Source of the DNA: Stutzerimonas stutzeri
GTDB lineage: Bacteria > Pseudomonadota > Gammaproteobacteria > Pseudomonadales > Pseudomonadaceae
Assembly: GCF_015291885.1 (NCBI RefSeq)
Contig: NZ_CP036186.1
Coordinates: 930,001 to 994,000, forward strand
DNA length: 64,000 nucleotides
Direction of reading: 5' to 3'
Shown: positions 37,167 through 47,721 of the stretch, piece by piece
How the letters are laid out: the number at the start of each line of letters is the position of its first letter
How positions within the stretch are numbered: the stretch's first letter is position 1
Notes under the pieces: model-generated
Databases searched by the model: none
What the model was told of the DNA's origin: nothing
The model's input: the letters and a program-made list of their open reading frames with translations, nothing else
Position numbers and translations under genes: made by a program

Positions 37167-39341
37167 ATGGCTTCCCGTGAAATCTGGTCGCTGGCCGGTA
37201 CGTTCAGTACTTGGGTCAAGGGCTTTTTCATTCTGCTGATCCTGAGCGTCTGCGCATCGTCGCTGCAGGCCAAAGAATATGCAGCCGAGCAGCAGCGCCT
37301 CGACAAGTTCTTCCCCGGTGCCAGTCTCTCGGCAGCCGAGGGCGACTATCAGGTCCGCACGATCACCAAGGGTGACGAGGTACTCGGCTACGCCTTCCAG
37401 AGCATCCGCGTGACGGACATGCCGGCGTACTCCGGCAAGCCCATCAACATGCAGATTCTTCTCGACCCCGAGGGCGTCATCGTCGACGCCTACATGCTCG
37501 AGCATCACGAACCCATCGTGCTCATCGGTATTCCCGAGCAGAAGGTTCACGACTTCAACGCCAACTACAGCGGCATCCACGTCGACCAGCGCGTGGTAGT
37601 CGGTCGTTCCAGCGACAAGAGCGCGGTCACGGTCGACGCCGTTACCGGCGCCACCGTGACCGTGATGGTGATCAACGAGATCGTCATGCGTGCGGCCCAC
37701 ACCGTGGCGGTGGATCTGGGGCTGGTCGAGGCGGGGGCCACCGCGCGACCCAAGCCGGCGCTGGTGCGCGAGGACGTCTTCCAGCCGACCAGCTGGACCG
37801 AGCTGGTGGGCAATGGCGCCATCCGCCGCATGCACCTGACCCGTGGCCAGGTCGACGATGCCTTCAAGGGCACCGAGGCCGAGGGTGTCGACGTTGCCGC
37901 GGCGGAACAGCGCGACGAAACCTTCATCGATCTCTACGCCACGCACCTGAACCCGCCGACCATCGGCCGCAACCTGCTGGGCGAGCGCCAGTACGCCGAT
38001 CTGATGGCGAACCTCAAGCCGGGCGAGCATGCCTTCGCGGTGCTGGCCAACGGCGAATACTCATTCAAGGGCTCGGGTTACGTGCGTGGCGGCATCTTCG
38101 ATCGGGTGCAGCTGCGCCAGTTCGGCGACACCATCAGCTTCCGCGACCTGGACTTCATCCGTCTATCCGACGTGTATGCCGAAGGCATGCCGGAATTCTT
38201 CGAGATGGCGATCTTCACTGCCCGCGAGCAGTATCGCTTCGATCCGGGCTCGCCCTGGAACCTCGAGCTTCTGGTGCGTCGCCAGGTCGGCCCGGTGGAG
38301 AGCATCTTCACCAGCTTCGAGATGCCCTACGTGATGCCCGAGGAGTACATCGAGCGGGTGCCGCTGACCGCCGAAGAGCTGGCCGCCATCGAGGAAGCCA
38401 ACCGGCCGCTGTGGGTCAACATCTGGTACCAGAAGAGCTTCCAGGTGGGGGTGATCCTGGTCGCGCTGGCGCTGCTGACGGTCATCCTCTTCCTGCAGGA
38501 CAAGTTCACCCAGCATCCCAACTTCCTCAAGCGGCTGCGCCATGGCTACCTGGTCTTCACCGTGGTGTTCATCGGCTGGTATGCCCTGGGGCAACTGTCG
38601 GTGGTCAACGTGCTGACCTTCGTCCATGCGCTGGTGCAGGACTTCCGCTGGGAGCTGTTCCTGACCGATCCGGTGATCTTCATTCTCTGGGTATTCACCG
38701 CCGCCAGCATCCTGCTGTGGGGGCGTGGCGTGTTCTGCGGCTGGCTGTGCCCCTTCGGCGCCCTGCAGGAGCTGATCAACGAGGCCGCGCGCAAGCTGAA
38801 GATTCCTCAGTACGACCTGCCCTTCAGCGTTCACGAGCGGCTCTGGGCCATCAAGTACATCGTGCTGCTGGTGCTGTTCGGCATCTCGCTGGAATCCATG
38901 ATGATGGCCGAGAAGGCCGCCGAGATCGAACCCTTCAAGACCGCCATCACGCTGAAGTTCGACCGCCAGTGGTGGTTCGTCGCCTACGCGGTGTTCCTGC
39001 TGGTAATCAACATCTTCACTCGCAAGGTCTATTGCCGCTACGTCTGCCCGCTGGGCGCGGGGCTGGCGATCACCGGTCGCTTCCGGCTGTTCGACTGGCT
39101 CAAGCGGCGCAAGGAATGCGGCAACCCCTGTCAGATCTGTGCCAACGAATGCGAAGTGCAGGCGATTCATCCGGACGGGCATATCAACCACAACGAATGC
39201 CATTACTGCCTGGACTGCCAGATGACCTATCACAACGAGAACAAGTGTCCGCCGCTGATTGCGAAGAACAAGCGCGCCCGGCGTGACAAGAAGGCCCCAG
39301 CTGCACCGCAGTTGATCCCCGTGCAAGTGGTGGAACCCTGA
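37167..39341 (+). CDS. nosR: NosR, membrane flavoprotein and polyferredoxin for N2O reduction
   Basis: A 724-residue inner-membrane protein required for nos transcription and for electron supply to NosZ. It has a signal segment (residues 16-35), a periplasmic FMN-binding domain with the covalent flavin site in DAVTGATVTVMV, several transmembrane helices (about 480-680), two CxxxCP motifs (CGWLCPFGAL; CRYVCPLGAG), and a C-terminal Cys-rich 4Fe-4S region (CGNPCQICANECEVQ, HYCLDCQ). Length matches P. stutzeri NosR when started at MASREIWSL. An FNR-type box lies upstream. Confidence 0.96.
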   Translation: MASREIWSLAGTFSTWVKGFFILLILSVCASSLQAKEYAAEQQRLDKFFPGASLSAAEGDYQVRTITKGDEVLGYAFQSIRVTDMPAYSGKPINMQILLDPEGVIVDAYMLEHHEPIVLIGIPEQKVHDFNANYSGIHVDQRVVVGRSSDKSAVTVDAVTGATVTVMVINEIVMRAAHTVAVDLGLVEAGATARPKPALVREDVFQPTSWTELVGNGAIRRMHLTRGQVDDAFKGTEAEGVDVAAAEQRDETFIDLYATHLNPPTIGRNLLGERQYADLMANLKPGEHAFAVLANGEYSFKGSGYVRGGIFDRVQLRQFGDTISFRDLDFIRLSDVYAEGMPEFFEMAIFTAREQYRFDPGSPWNLELLVRRQVGPVESIFTSFEMPYVMPEEYIERVPLTAEELAAIEEANRPLWVNIWYQKSFQVGVILVALALLTVILFLQDKFTQHPNFLKRLRHGYLVFTVVFIGWYALGQLSVVNVLTFVHALVQDFRWELFLTDPVIFILWVFTAASILLWGRGVFCGWLCPFGALQELINEAARKLKIPQYDLPFSVHERLWAIKYIVLLVLFGISLESMMMAEKAAEIEPFKTAITLKFDRQWWFVAYAVFLLVINIFTRKVYCRYVCPLGAGLAITGRFRLFDWLKRRKECGNPCQICANECEVQAIHPDGHINHNECHYCLDCQMTYHNENKCPPLIAKNKRARRDKKAPAAPQLIPVQVVEP

Positions 39342-39414
39342 GCGCGCCACTGCGAGCCGCTCGAAACTGGTTGTTAGACCTGTGTTTGAAGACGCCCCAA
39401 AGGAGCGAAACCCC

Positions 39415-41331
39415 ATGAGCGACAAAGATTCCAAGAACACTCCGCAAGTGCCCGAGAAACTCGGCCTGAGCCGCCGCGGCTTCCTCGGCGCCAGCGCAGT
39501 CACCGGTGCCGCCGTTGCTGCCACGGCTCTCGGCGGCGCGGTGATGACCCGCGAATCCTGGGCGCAGGCCGTCAAGGAGTCCAAGCAGAAGATCCACGTC
39601 GGCCCCGGCGAGCTGGATGACTACTACGGCTTCTGGTCCGGCGGTCACCAGGGTGAAGTCCGCGTGCTGGGCGTGCCGTCGATGCGCGAGCTGATGCGTA
39701 TCCCGGTGTTCAACGTCGACTCGGCCACCGGCTGGGGGCTGACCAACGAAAGCCGCCACATCATGGGCGACAGCGCCAAGTTCCTCAACGGTGACTGCCA
39801 CCACCCGCACATCTCCATGACCGACGGCAAGTACGATGGCAAGTACCTGTTCATCAACGACAAGGCCAACAGCCGCGTTGCGCGTATCCGTCTGGACATC
39901 ATGAAGTGCGACAAGATGATCACCGTGCCGAACGTGCAGGCGATCCACGGTCTGCGTCTGCAGAAGGTGCCGCACACCAAGTACGTATTCGCCAACGCCG
40001 AGTTCATCATCCCGCACCCGAACGATGGCAAGGTCTTCGATCTGCAGGACGAGAACAGCTACACCATGTACAACGCCATCGATGCGGAAACCATGGAAAT
40101 GGCCTTCCAGGTCATCGTTGACGGCAACCTCGACAACACCGACGCCGACTACACTGGCCGTTTCGCTGCTGCTACCTGCTACAACTCGGAGAAGGCCTTC
40201 GATCTGGGCGGCATGATGCGTAACGAGCGCGACTGGGTGGTGGTGTTCGATATCCACGCCGTCGAAGCAGCGGTCAAAGCTGGCGATTTCATCACCCTGG
40301 GCGACTCCAAGACGCCTGTGCTCGATGGTCGCAAGAAGGATGGCAAGGACAGCAAGTTCACCCGTTACGTGCCAGTGCCGAAAAACCCGCACGGCTGCAA
40401 CACCTCCTCCGATGGCAAATACTTCATCGCCGCCGGCAAGCTCTCGCCAACCTGCTCGATGATCGCCATCGACAAGCTGCCCGACCTGTTCGCCGGCAAG
40501 CTGGCCGATCCGCGTGATGTGATCGTGGGTGAGCCTGAGCTGGGTCTCGGCCCGCTGCACACCACCTTCGACGGCCGCGGTAACGCCTACACCACGCTGT
40601 TCATCGACAGCCAGGTGGTCAAGTGGAACATGGAAGAAGCTGTTCGTGCCTACAAGGGCGAGAAGGTCAACTACATCAAGCAGAAGCTTGATGTGCACTA
40701 CCAGCCGGGTCACCTGCACGCGTCGCTGTGTGAAACCAATGAAGCCGATGGCAAGTGGCTGGTAGCACTGTCCAAGTTCTCCAAGGACCGCTTCCTGCCG
40801 GTTGGCCCGCTGCATCCCGAGAACGACCAACTGATCGACATCTCCGGCGACGAGATGAAGCTGGTACATGACGGCCCGACCTTTGCCGAACCGCATGACT
40901 GCATCATGGCTCGCCGTGATCAGATCAAGACCAAGAAGATCTGGGACCGCAACGATCCGTTCTTCGCCCCGACCGTGGAAATGGCGAAGAAGGACGGCAT
41001 CAACCTCGATACCGACAACAAGGTCATTCGCGACGGCAACAAGGTGCGCGTGTACATGACCTCGATGGCGCCGGCGTTCGGCGTGCAGGAGTTCACCGTC
41101 AAGCAGGGCGATGAAGTCACCGTGACCATCACCAACATCGACCAGATCGAAGACGTCTCCCACGGCTTCGTGGTGGTCAACCATGGCGTGAGCATGGAGA
41201 TCAGCCCGCAGCAGACTTCTTCCATCACCTTTGTCGCTGACAAGCCAGGCCTGCACTGGTACTACTGCAGCTGGTTCTGCCATGCGCTGCACATGGAAAT
41301 GGTCGGCCGCATGATGGTCGAGCCGGCCTAA
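39415..41331 (+). CDS. nosZ: nitrous-oxide reductase
   Basis: A 638-residue periplasmic copper enzyme reducing N2O to N2. The Tat signal (SRRGFLGASAVTGAAVAATALG) shows that it is exported folded. The N-terminal seven-bladed propeller carries CuZ His ligands (e.g. GDCHHPHISMTDG, PHGCNTSSDG, LHTTFDGRGNAYT, PGHLHASLCETN). The C-terminal cupredoxin domain has the CuA site in CSWFCHALHMEMVGRMM. RBS AGGAG precedes the ATG. This is a clade I NosZ. It is followed by nosDFYL and tatE. Confidence 0.98.
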   Translation: MSDKDSKNTPQVPEKLGLSRRGFLGASAVTGAAVAATALGGAVMTRESWAQAVKESKQKIHVGPGELDDYYGFWSGGHQGEVRVLGVPSMRELMRIPVFNVDSATGWGLTNESRHIMGDSAKFLNGDCHHPHISMTDGKYDGKYLFINDKANSRVARIRLDIMKCDKMITVPNVQAIHGLRLQKVPHTKYVFANAEFIIPHPNDGKVFDLQDENSYTMYNAIDAETMEMAFQVIVDGNLDNTDADYTGRFAAATCYNSEKAFDLGGMMRNERDWVVVFDIHAVEAAVKAGDFITLGDSKTPVLDGRKKDGKDSKFTRYVPVPKNPHGCNTSSDGKYFIAAGKLSPTCSMIAIDKLPDLFAGKLADPRDVIVGEPELGLGPLHTTFDGRGNAYTTLFIDSQVVKWNMEEAVRAYKGEKVNYIKQKLDVHYQPGHLHASLCETNEADGKWLVALSKFSKDRFLPVGPLHPENDQLIDISGDEMKLVHDGPTFAEPHDCIMARRDQIKTKKIWDRNDPFFAPTVEMAKKDGINLDTDNKVIRDGNKVRVYMTSMAPAFGVQEFTVKQGDEVTVTITNIDQIEDVSHGFVVVNHGVSMEISPQQTSSITFVADKPGLHWYYCSWFCHALHMEMVGRMMVEPA

Positions 41332-41373
41332 GCTGTTCGAGCCATCGCCAATAAGCCGGTGATAGTTCAGCGA

Positions 41374-41414
41374 CTGCGCGAGGAGCCTCGGTCCTGCCGA
41401 GGTTGTTCGCGCAG
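41374..41414 (+). terminator. hairpin between nosZ and nosD
   Basis: CTGCGCGA (41374-41381) pairs with TCGCGCAG (41407-41414), and inside it CCTCGG pairs with CCGAGG around a five-base loop. There is no T run. It probably stabilises the nosZ message or reduces read-through, so that NosZ is made in excess over its maturation proteins. Confidence 0.6.
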
Positions 41415-41452
41415 TGTTTACCCGCCTGGAAGCTGAAGAAGGTCAAAACGCA

Positions 41453-42763
41453 GTGTTCAAAGCTCAGGCTACTTTCTCGCGGTACTCAGCGGCAGTTTCG
41501 CTGCTGCTTTTATTCAGTGGTGCTGCCCAGGCGGCACCGCAATCGATTACCACCTTGCCGCTGCAGCCCGATGGTGAGAACCGCTGGCGCTTGCCTGCCG
41601 GTGAGTATCAAGGCCAGTTCACCATCGAGCAGCCCATGCAGCTGCGGTGCGAACCGGGAGCCGTCATCCAGTCGCAGGGGCAGGGCAGCAGCCTGCTCAT
41701 CAGCGCGCCCGACGTCCTCGTCGAAGGCTGCACGCTGTACGAATGGGGCTCCGACCTCACCGCCATGGATTCGGCAGTATTCATCCTGCCTGCTGCGGAA
41801 CGTGCGCAGATCAGCAATAACCGTATGCGCGGCCCGGGGTTCGGTGTGTTCGTCGATGGCACCAGAGACGTGCAGGTGATAGGCAATGAAATCGATGGCG
41901 ACGCCGGCGTCCGTTCGCAGGATCGCGGCAACGGTATTCATCTATTCGCAGTCAGTGGCGCACGCGTGCTGCACAATCACGTACGCAATGCGCGCGATGG
42001 CATCTACATCGATACCTCCAACGGCAACCACCTCGAAGGCAACGTGATCGAGGATGTTCGTTACGGCGTGCATTACATGTTCGCCAACGAAAACAGCCTC
42101 ATCGACAACGTAACCCGTCGTACGCGCACGGGTTATGCGTTGATGCAGAGCCGCAAGCTGACGGTGACCGGCAACCGTTCCGAGCAGGATCAGAACTACG
42201 GCATCCTGATGAACTACATCACCTATTCGACCATTACCGGCAACTTCGTCAGCGACGTGCAGCGTGGTGATACGGGTGGCGACAGCATGATCAGCGGTGG
42301 TGAGGGCAAAGCGCTGTTCATCTACAACTCGCTGTTCAACACCATCGAAAACAATCACTTCGAAAAGAGCTCGCTGGGCATCCACCTGACCGCCGGTTCC
42401 GAAGATAACCGCATCTCCGGTAACGCCTTCGTTGGCAACCAACAGCAGGTCAAGTACGTCGCCAGCCGCACCCAGGAGTGGTCGGTGGATGGCCGCGGCA
42501 ACTACTGGAGTGATTACCTGGGCTGGGATCGCAACAACGACGGTCTCGGCGATATCGCCTACGAACCGAACGACAACGTCGATCGCCTGCTCTGGCTCTA
42601 CCCGCAGGTGCGCTTGCTGATGAACAGCCCGAGCATCGAGGTGCTGCGTTGGGTGCAGCGGGCGTTCCCGGTGATCAAGTCACCAGGCGTGCAGGACAGC
42701 CATCCATTGATGAAGCTGCCCACTGAAAAACTCCTTACCGAAAAGCAGGAACCAACGTCATGA
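41453..42763 (+). CDS. nosD: NosD, periplasmic copper-site maturation protein
   Basis: A 436-residue periplasmic protein with a signal peptide ([17 protein letters not shown]) and a right-handed parallel beta-helix of CASH repeats (many NxI/NxF turns, e.g. [31 protein letters not shown]). It works with the NosFY ABC transporter in assembling the CuZ centre of NosZ. I used the GTG at 41453, which gives the P. stutzeri length; the frame is open 39 bases further upstream. It overlaps nosF by four bases. Confidence 0.95.
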
Positions 42764-43686
42764 ACGCCGTCGAGATCCAGGGCGTAAGCCAGCGTTACGG
42801 CAGCATGACCGTGCTGCACGATTTGAATCTGAACCTCGGTGAAGGTGAGGTGCTGGGGTTGTTCGGCCATAACGGCGCGGGCAAGACCACCAGCATGAAG
42901 CTGATTCTTGGCCTGCTCTCACCGAGCGAAGGCCAGGTCAAGGTACTCGGCCGCGCGCCGAACGATCCGCAAGTGCGCCGTCAGCTCGGCTATCTACCGG
43001 AAAACGTGACCTTCTATCCGCAACTGAGCGGCCGCGAAACCCTGCGCCACTTCGCTCGCCTGAAGGGCGCGGCGTTGACCCAGGTGGATGAGCTGCTCGA
43101 GCAGGTCGGCCTCGCCCATGCCGCGGATCGCCGGGTGAAGACCTATTCCAAGGGCATGCGCCAGCGCCTCGGTCTGGCCCAGGCACTGCTCGGCGAGCCG
43201 CGCTTGCTGCTGCTCGATGAGCCGACCGTGGGGCTCGATCCGATCGCCACCCAGGATCTCTATCTGCTGATTGATCGCCTGCGTCAGCGCGGCACCAGCA
43301 TCATTCTTTGCTCCCACGTGCTACCGGGCGTCGAGGCGCACATCAACCGGGCTGCAATTCTCGCCAAGGGCTGCCTGCAGGCAGTGGGCAGCCTCTCGCA
43401 ATTGCGTGCCGAGGCAGGGCTGCCGGTGCGCATTCGCGCCAGTGGTATCAGCGAGCGGGACAGCTGGTTGCAGCGCTGGACCGATGCAGGCCACAGCGCA
43501 CGCGGGCTCAGCGAGTCGAGCATCGAGGTCGTGGCCGTCAACGGCCACAAGCTGGTGTTGCTGCGCCAGCTGCTGGGTGAGGGAGAGCCGGAGGACATCG
43601 AGATCCATCAGCCATCGCTGGAAGACCTCTACCGCTATTACATGGAGCGTGCCGGCGACGTGCGCGCTCAGGAGGGCCGTCTATGA
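42760..43686 (+). CDS. nosF: NosF, ABC transporter ATPase
   Basis: A 308-residue cytoplasmic ATPase. It has Walker [14 protein letters not shown], signature [17 protein letters not shown] and Walker [14 protein letters not shown]. It pairs with NosY to form the NosDFY system that drives maturation of the NosZ CuZ centre. It is coupled to both neighbours by ATGA overlaps. Confidence 0.96.
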
Positions 43687-44513
43687 ACCAGGTCTGGAAC
43701 ATCGCCCGCAAGGAACTCAGCGACGGCCTGCGTAACCGCTGGTTGCTCGCCATCAGCCTGCTCTTCGCGGTGCTCGCGGTGGGCATCGCCTGGCTCGGCG
43801 CTGCCGCGTCCGGCCAATTGGGCTTCACTTCGATTCCGGCAACCATCGCCAGCCTGGCGAGCCTCGCCACCTTCCTGATGCCGCTGATCGCGTTGCTGCT
43901 GGCCTATGACGCCATCGTCGGCGAAGACGAGGGCGGCACGCTGATGCTGCTGCTGACGTATCCGCTGGGGCGGGGGCAGATCCTGCTGGGCAAGTTCGTC
44001 GGTCACGGGCTGATCCTTGCCCTGGCGGTGCTGATCGGCTTCGGTTGTGCGGCGCTGGCCATCGCGCTGCTGGTCGAGGGTGTCGAGCTCGGCATGCTGT
44101 TCTGGGCATTCGGTCGCTTCATGATCTCCTCGACGCTGCTTGGCTGGGTGTTTCTCGCCTTCGCCTACGTGCTCAGCGGCAAGGTCAACGAGAAGTCCAG
44201 CGCGGCGGGTCTGGCGCTCGGCGTGTGGTTTCTCTTCGTGCTGGTCTTTGACCTGGTACTGCTGGCGCTGCTGGTGCTCAGTGAAGGCAAGTTCAATCCT
44301 GAACTGCTGCCCTGGTTGCTGCTGCTCAATCCCACCGACATCTACCGCCTGATCAACCTGTCCGGCTTCGAAGGCAGTGGTAGCGCCATGGGCGTGTTGT
44401 CGCTGGGTGCCGATCTGCCGGTGCCCGCCGCAGTGCTCTGGCTGTGCCTGCTGGCCTGGATCGGGGTGTCGCTGCTGCTGGCGTATGCGATCTTCCGCCG
44501 GCGCTTGACCTGA
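43683..44513 (+). CDS. nosY: NosY, ABC transporter permease
   Basis: A 276-residue inner-membrane protein with six hydrophobic segments ([47 protein letters not shown]; others). The E-DEGGTL-LLL-YPL-R motif after helix two is typical of ABC-2 permeases of the NosY type. It forms the membrane part of NosDFY. Its start overlaps nosF by four bases. Confidence 0.95.
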
Positions 44514-44541
44514 CTTTCATGAATCGAAAAGGAAATCCTCT

Positions 44542-45114
44542 ATGAACGCACTGCATCGCATCGGCGCCGGAACGCTACTGGCCGTGTTGCTCGCTTTTGG
44601 CCTGACCGGCTGCGGGGAGAAGGAGGAGGTTCAGCAGTCGCTCGAGCCGGTGGCTTTTCACGACTCTGACGAGTGTCACGTGTGCGGCATGATCATCACT
44701 GACTTCCCCGGCCCCAAGGGCCAGGCGGTCGAAAAGCGGGGAGTGAAGAAATTTTGTTCCACCGCCGAAATGCTTGGTTGGTGGCTGCAGCCGGAAAACC
44801 GTCTGCTCGATGCCAAGCTCTACGTCCACGACATGGGGCGCAGCGTTTGGGAAAAGCCGGATGACGGTCATCTGATCGACGCAACCAGCGCCTACTATGT
44901 GGTCGGTACGTCACTCAAAGGCGCCATGGGCGCGTCGCTTGCAAGCTTTGCCGAGGAGCAGGACGCCAAGGCGCTTGCCGGCATGCACGGCGGTCGTGTG
45001 CTGCGCTTCGAGGAAATCGATCAGGCGCTGCTGCAGGAGGCTGCAAGCATGCAGCACGGCGGCATGCACGACCATGCGCCAAACGGTGCACATAACGCAC
45101 ACGCAGGCCACTGA
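44542..45114 (+). CDS. nosL: NosL, copper chaperone lipoprotein
   Basis: A 190-residue outer-membrane-facing lipoprotein with lipobox LTGCGEK. It binds Cu(I) through the CHVCGMI motif near residue 46 and delivers it for NosZ assembly. A C-terminal His-rich tail ([19 protein letters not shown]) offers further metal binding. It follows nosY after a 28-base gap with RBS AAGGAAA. Confidence 0.96.
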   Translation: MNALHRIGAGTLLAVLLAFGLTGCGEKEEVQQSLEPVAFHDSDECHVCGMIITDFPGPKGQAVEKRGVKKFCSTAEMLGWWLQPENRLLDAKLYVHDMGRSVWEKPDDGHLIDATSAYYVVGTSLKGAMGASLASFAEEQDAKALAGMHGGRVLRFEEIDQALLQEAASMQHGGMHDHAPNGAHNAHAGH

Positions 45115-45160
45115 GCAGCAGTGGTCTGAACAGCACACACAAGAAATCGAGGTAAGCACA

Positions 45161-45343
45161 ATGATGGGTATCAGCGTCTGGCAACTCCTGATCATTCTTC
45201 TGATCGTCGTCATGCTGTTCGGCACCAAGCGCCTGCGTGGCCTGGGCTCCGACCTGGGTAGCGCGATCAATGGTTTCCGCAAGTCGGTCAGCGACGGCGA
45301 AACCACAACCCAGGCCGAGGCCGTCAAGCAGGAGCTGAAGTAA
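45161..45343 (+). CDS. tatE: TatE/TatA-type Tat translocase component
   Basis: A 60-residue protein with one N-terminal transmembrane helix ([28 protein letters not shown]) followed by an amphipathic helix. This is the TatA/E architecture. Its place after nosL matches P. stutzeri, where it probably assists export of Tat-dependent NosZ and perhaps NosR. Start at 45161 or at the next ATG, three bases on. Confidence 0.93.
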   Translation: MMGISVWQLLIILLIVVMLFGTKRLRGLGSDLGSAINGFRKSVSDGETTTQAEAVKQELK

Positions 45344-45527
45344 CCGCCAAGCGGCCGCTTCCCAGCCTCTACAAGACTGCGCGCCCCTGGCCAGATCCGG
45401 CGGGGGCGCACTGCCGGCAACCCAACCGCTCAACAGGGACAGGCCCCGGCCGTGTCGCACTGCAATGGTGCGTCTTTGAGCGGCTTCTGCACGCCAATCG
45501 TCACTTTCCCGCCGCCTCAGCGAAAAT

Positions 45528-45541
45528 CTGATCGCAATCAA
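45528..45541. promoter_or_regulatory. FNR/DNR-like box upstream of nnrS
   Basis: CTGATCGCAATCAA matches TTGAT-N4-ATCAA except for the first base. It lies 117 bases before the nnrS GTG, inside a 314-base gap (45344-45658) otherwise without genes. Confidence 0.75.
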
Positions 45542-45658
45542 GTCTGTCGTTGGCACCTACCCTGTAGAAAGTAATCCTGGCTCCTGCATATGGGAGCGAT
45601 CATTCGTCCGGTGCGCCTCGTTGGCGCCGCCGGATATAGAAAGTTTGGAGGCCCTTCC

Positions 45659-46849
45659 GTGCAAGTTATCGATCGGCGAAAAGCCCTGAGTATCGCGCCC
45701 ATCTGGCGGCTCGCATTTCGCCCGTTTTTTCTCGCCGGCAGCCTGTATGCGCTGCTCGCCATTCCTCTATGGGTCGCCGCATGGACCGGTCTATGGCCGG
45801 GCTTTCAACCAACCGGCGGCTGGTTGGCATGGCACCGTCACGAGATGCTATTTGGCTTTGCCATGGCGATCGTCGCCGGCTTTCTGCTTACCGCGGTGCA
45901 GACGTGGACCGGCCAGACGGCCCCGTCCGGTAATCGCTTGGTAGGTCTGGCCGCGGTCTGGTTGGCGGCGCGCCTGGGCTGGTTGTTCGGCCTGCCAGCG
46001 GCATGGCTGGCGCCATTGGATCTGCTGTTCCTGGTGGCGTTGGTCTGGATGATGGCGCAGATGCTCTGGGCCGTACGGCAGAAGCGCAACTACCCGATTG
46101 TCGTGGTGCTTTCCCTGATGCTCGGTGCCGACGTGCTCATCCTGACCGGTCTGTTGCAGGGCAACGATGCGCTGCAACGGCAGGGCGTGCTTGCCGGGCT
46201 GTGGCTGGTCGCGGCGTTGATGGCGTTGATCGGCGGCCGGGTGATCCCGTTCTTTACCCAGCGCGGGTTGGGCAAGGTTGACGCGGTCAAGCCCTGGGTC
46301 TGGCTGGACGTCGCGTTGTTGGTAGGTACCGGGGTGATCGCCCTGTTGCACGCCTTCGGTGTAGCCATGCGACCGCAACCGTTGCTGGGCCTGCTGTTCG
46401 TTGCGATCGGCGTTGGTCACCTGCTGCGCCTGATGCGTTGGTATGACAAGGGAATCTGGAAGGTCGGGCTGCTCTGGTCGCTGCATGTGGCGATGCTCTG
46501 GTTGGTAGTCGCCGCATTTGGCCTGGCGCTCTGGCATTTCGGCCTGCTGGCGCAATCCAGTCCTTCATTGCATGCGCTTAGCGTGGGTTCGATGAGTGGC
46601 CTGATCCTAGCGATGATTGCGCGCGTGACGTTGGGTCATACCGGCCGGCCGCTGCAGTTACCAGCGGGCATCATCGGCGCCTTCGTGCTGTTCAATCTGG
46701 GCACGGCAGCGCGGGTGTTCCTCTCCGTCGCCTGGCCGGTAGGTGGTCTGTGGTTGGCTGCGGTCTGCTGGACCCTGGCCTTCGCACTGTATGTCTGGCG
46801 CTATGCGCCGATGCTGGTGGCCGCCCGTGTGGACGGTCATCCGGGCTGA
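45659..46849 (+). CDS. nnrS: NnrS family haem-copper membrane protein
   Basis: A 396-residue protein with about twelve transmembrane helices. It opens with the family segment IWRLAFRPFFLAGSLYALLAIPLW and contains WHRHEMLFGFAMAIVAGFLLTAV, plausibly a haem/copper site. NnrS proteins protect against NO-derived (nitrosative) stress and are members of NO-induced regulons. I chose the GTG at 45659 because TGGAGG lies seven bases upstream. The preceding FNR-like box ties it to the denitrification genes. Confidence 0.92.
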   Translation: MQVIDRRKALSIAPIWRLAFRPFFLAGSLYALLAIPLWVAAWTGLWPGFQPTGGWLAWHRHEMLFGFAMAIVAGFLLTAVQTWTGQTAPSGNRLVGLAAVWLAARLGWLFGLPAAWLAPLDLLFLVALVWMMAQMLWAVRQKRNYPIVVVLSLMLGADVLILTGLLQGNDALQRQGVLAGLWLVAALMALIGGRVIPFFTQRGLGKVDAVKPWVWLDVALLVGTGVIALLHAFGVAMRPQPLLGLLFVAIGVGHLLRLMRWYDKGIWKVGLLWSLHVAMLWLVVAAFGLALWHFGLLAQSSPSLHALSVGSMSGLILAMIARVTLGHTGRPLQLPAGIIGAFVLFNLGTAARVFLSVAWPVGGLWLAAVCWTLAFALYVWRYAPMLVAARVDGHPG

Positions 46850-46973
46850 TCGTGCGGATCGTGCAACCGGGGCAGGGTCGTGCTTTACCTGCCCAATCCA
46901 TTACCTAGCCTCAAAACCGCTGCCTCTGCCGAGGCAGCCTGTGACTCGGCATGCGTCGAGCTCGGAGATGATG

Positions 46974-47717
46974 ATGAAAAGCGAGTTTCAGGATCGTCTG
47001 GCTGTTGTCACCGGAGCCAGCTCCGGGATCGGCCTGGCATTGTGCGCGGCCCTGTTGCAGCGAGGCGCACGGGTGTTGGCGATGTCGCGTAGCATCGGCG
47101 GCCTCGAGCCGTTGCTGGAAACCCACGCCGAACAGCTGCAATGGTTAAGTGGCGATGTCACCTCGGCCGATGACTTGGCCCAGCTGGCCCGTCGTGCCGC
47201 GCAGCTAGGGCCGGTGCATTATCTGGTGCCTAATGCCGGAATCGCCGAACTGGCGGATGGTCTGGATATGGCCGCGTTCGACCGGCAGTGGGCGGTCAAC
47301 GGTGCGGGTGCGTTGAACACCTTCGCGGCCCTGCGTAACGAGCTCGCCAAGCCCGCCTCGGTGGTATTCGTCGGCACCTTTTTGATCCGCTCGACGTTCC
47401 CGGGGCTGGCGGCCTACATCGCCAGCAAGGCCGCGCTGGCCGCACAGGCGCGCACGCTGGCCGTGGAGTTCGCACCGCTGAATGTGCGCATCAACATGGT
47501 CTCACCCGGCCCGACTGCCACTGCCATCTGGGGCTCCCTGGGGCTGAATGACGAGCAGTTGGAAGCGGTTGCCGATAGCGTAACCAAACGCTTGTTGCCC
47601 GGGCACTTCCTCGAGTCCGCGGCAGTCGCCAACGTCATCCTGTTCCAGCTCTCTCAGGGCGCGCGCGGCGTGTTCGGCCAGGATTGGGTGGTGGATAACG
47701 GTTACACCGTAAGCTGA
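46974..47717 (+). CDS. short-chain dehydrogenase/reductase
   Basis: A 247-residue Rossmann-fold oxidoreductase. The nucleotide site is LAVVTGASSGIGLALC and the structural motif VPNAGIAEL. The catalytic Tyr-x-x-x-Lys is AYIASKAALA. The Ser expected before it appears as the stretch VVFVGTFLIRSTF, so the usual catalytic Ser position is not obvious. Three successive ATGs occur; I chose the third (46974), six bases after GGAG. Its presence in the denitrification island is unexplained. Confidence 0.85.
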   Translation: MKSEFQDRLAVVTGASSGIGLALCAALLQRGARVLAMSRSIGGLEPLLETHAEQLQWLSGDVTSADDLAQLARRAAQLGPVHYLVPNAGIAELADGLDMAAFDRQWAVNGAGALNTFAALRNELAKPASVVFVGTFLIRSTFPGLAAYIASKAALAAQARTLAVEFAPLNVRINMVSPGPTATAIWGSLGLNDEQLEAVADSVTKRLLPGHFLESAAVANVILFQLSQGARGVFGQDWVVDNGYTVS

Positions 47718-47721
47718 AATT

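Noticed and set aside
39184..41292. 702-codon open frame antisense to nosZ
   Set aside because: His/Val/Asp/Gly-rich composition typical of antisense frames; nosZ is certain.
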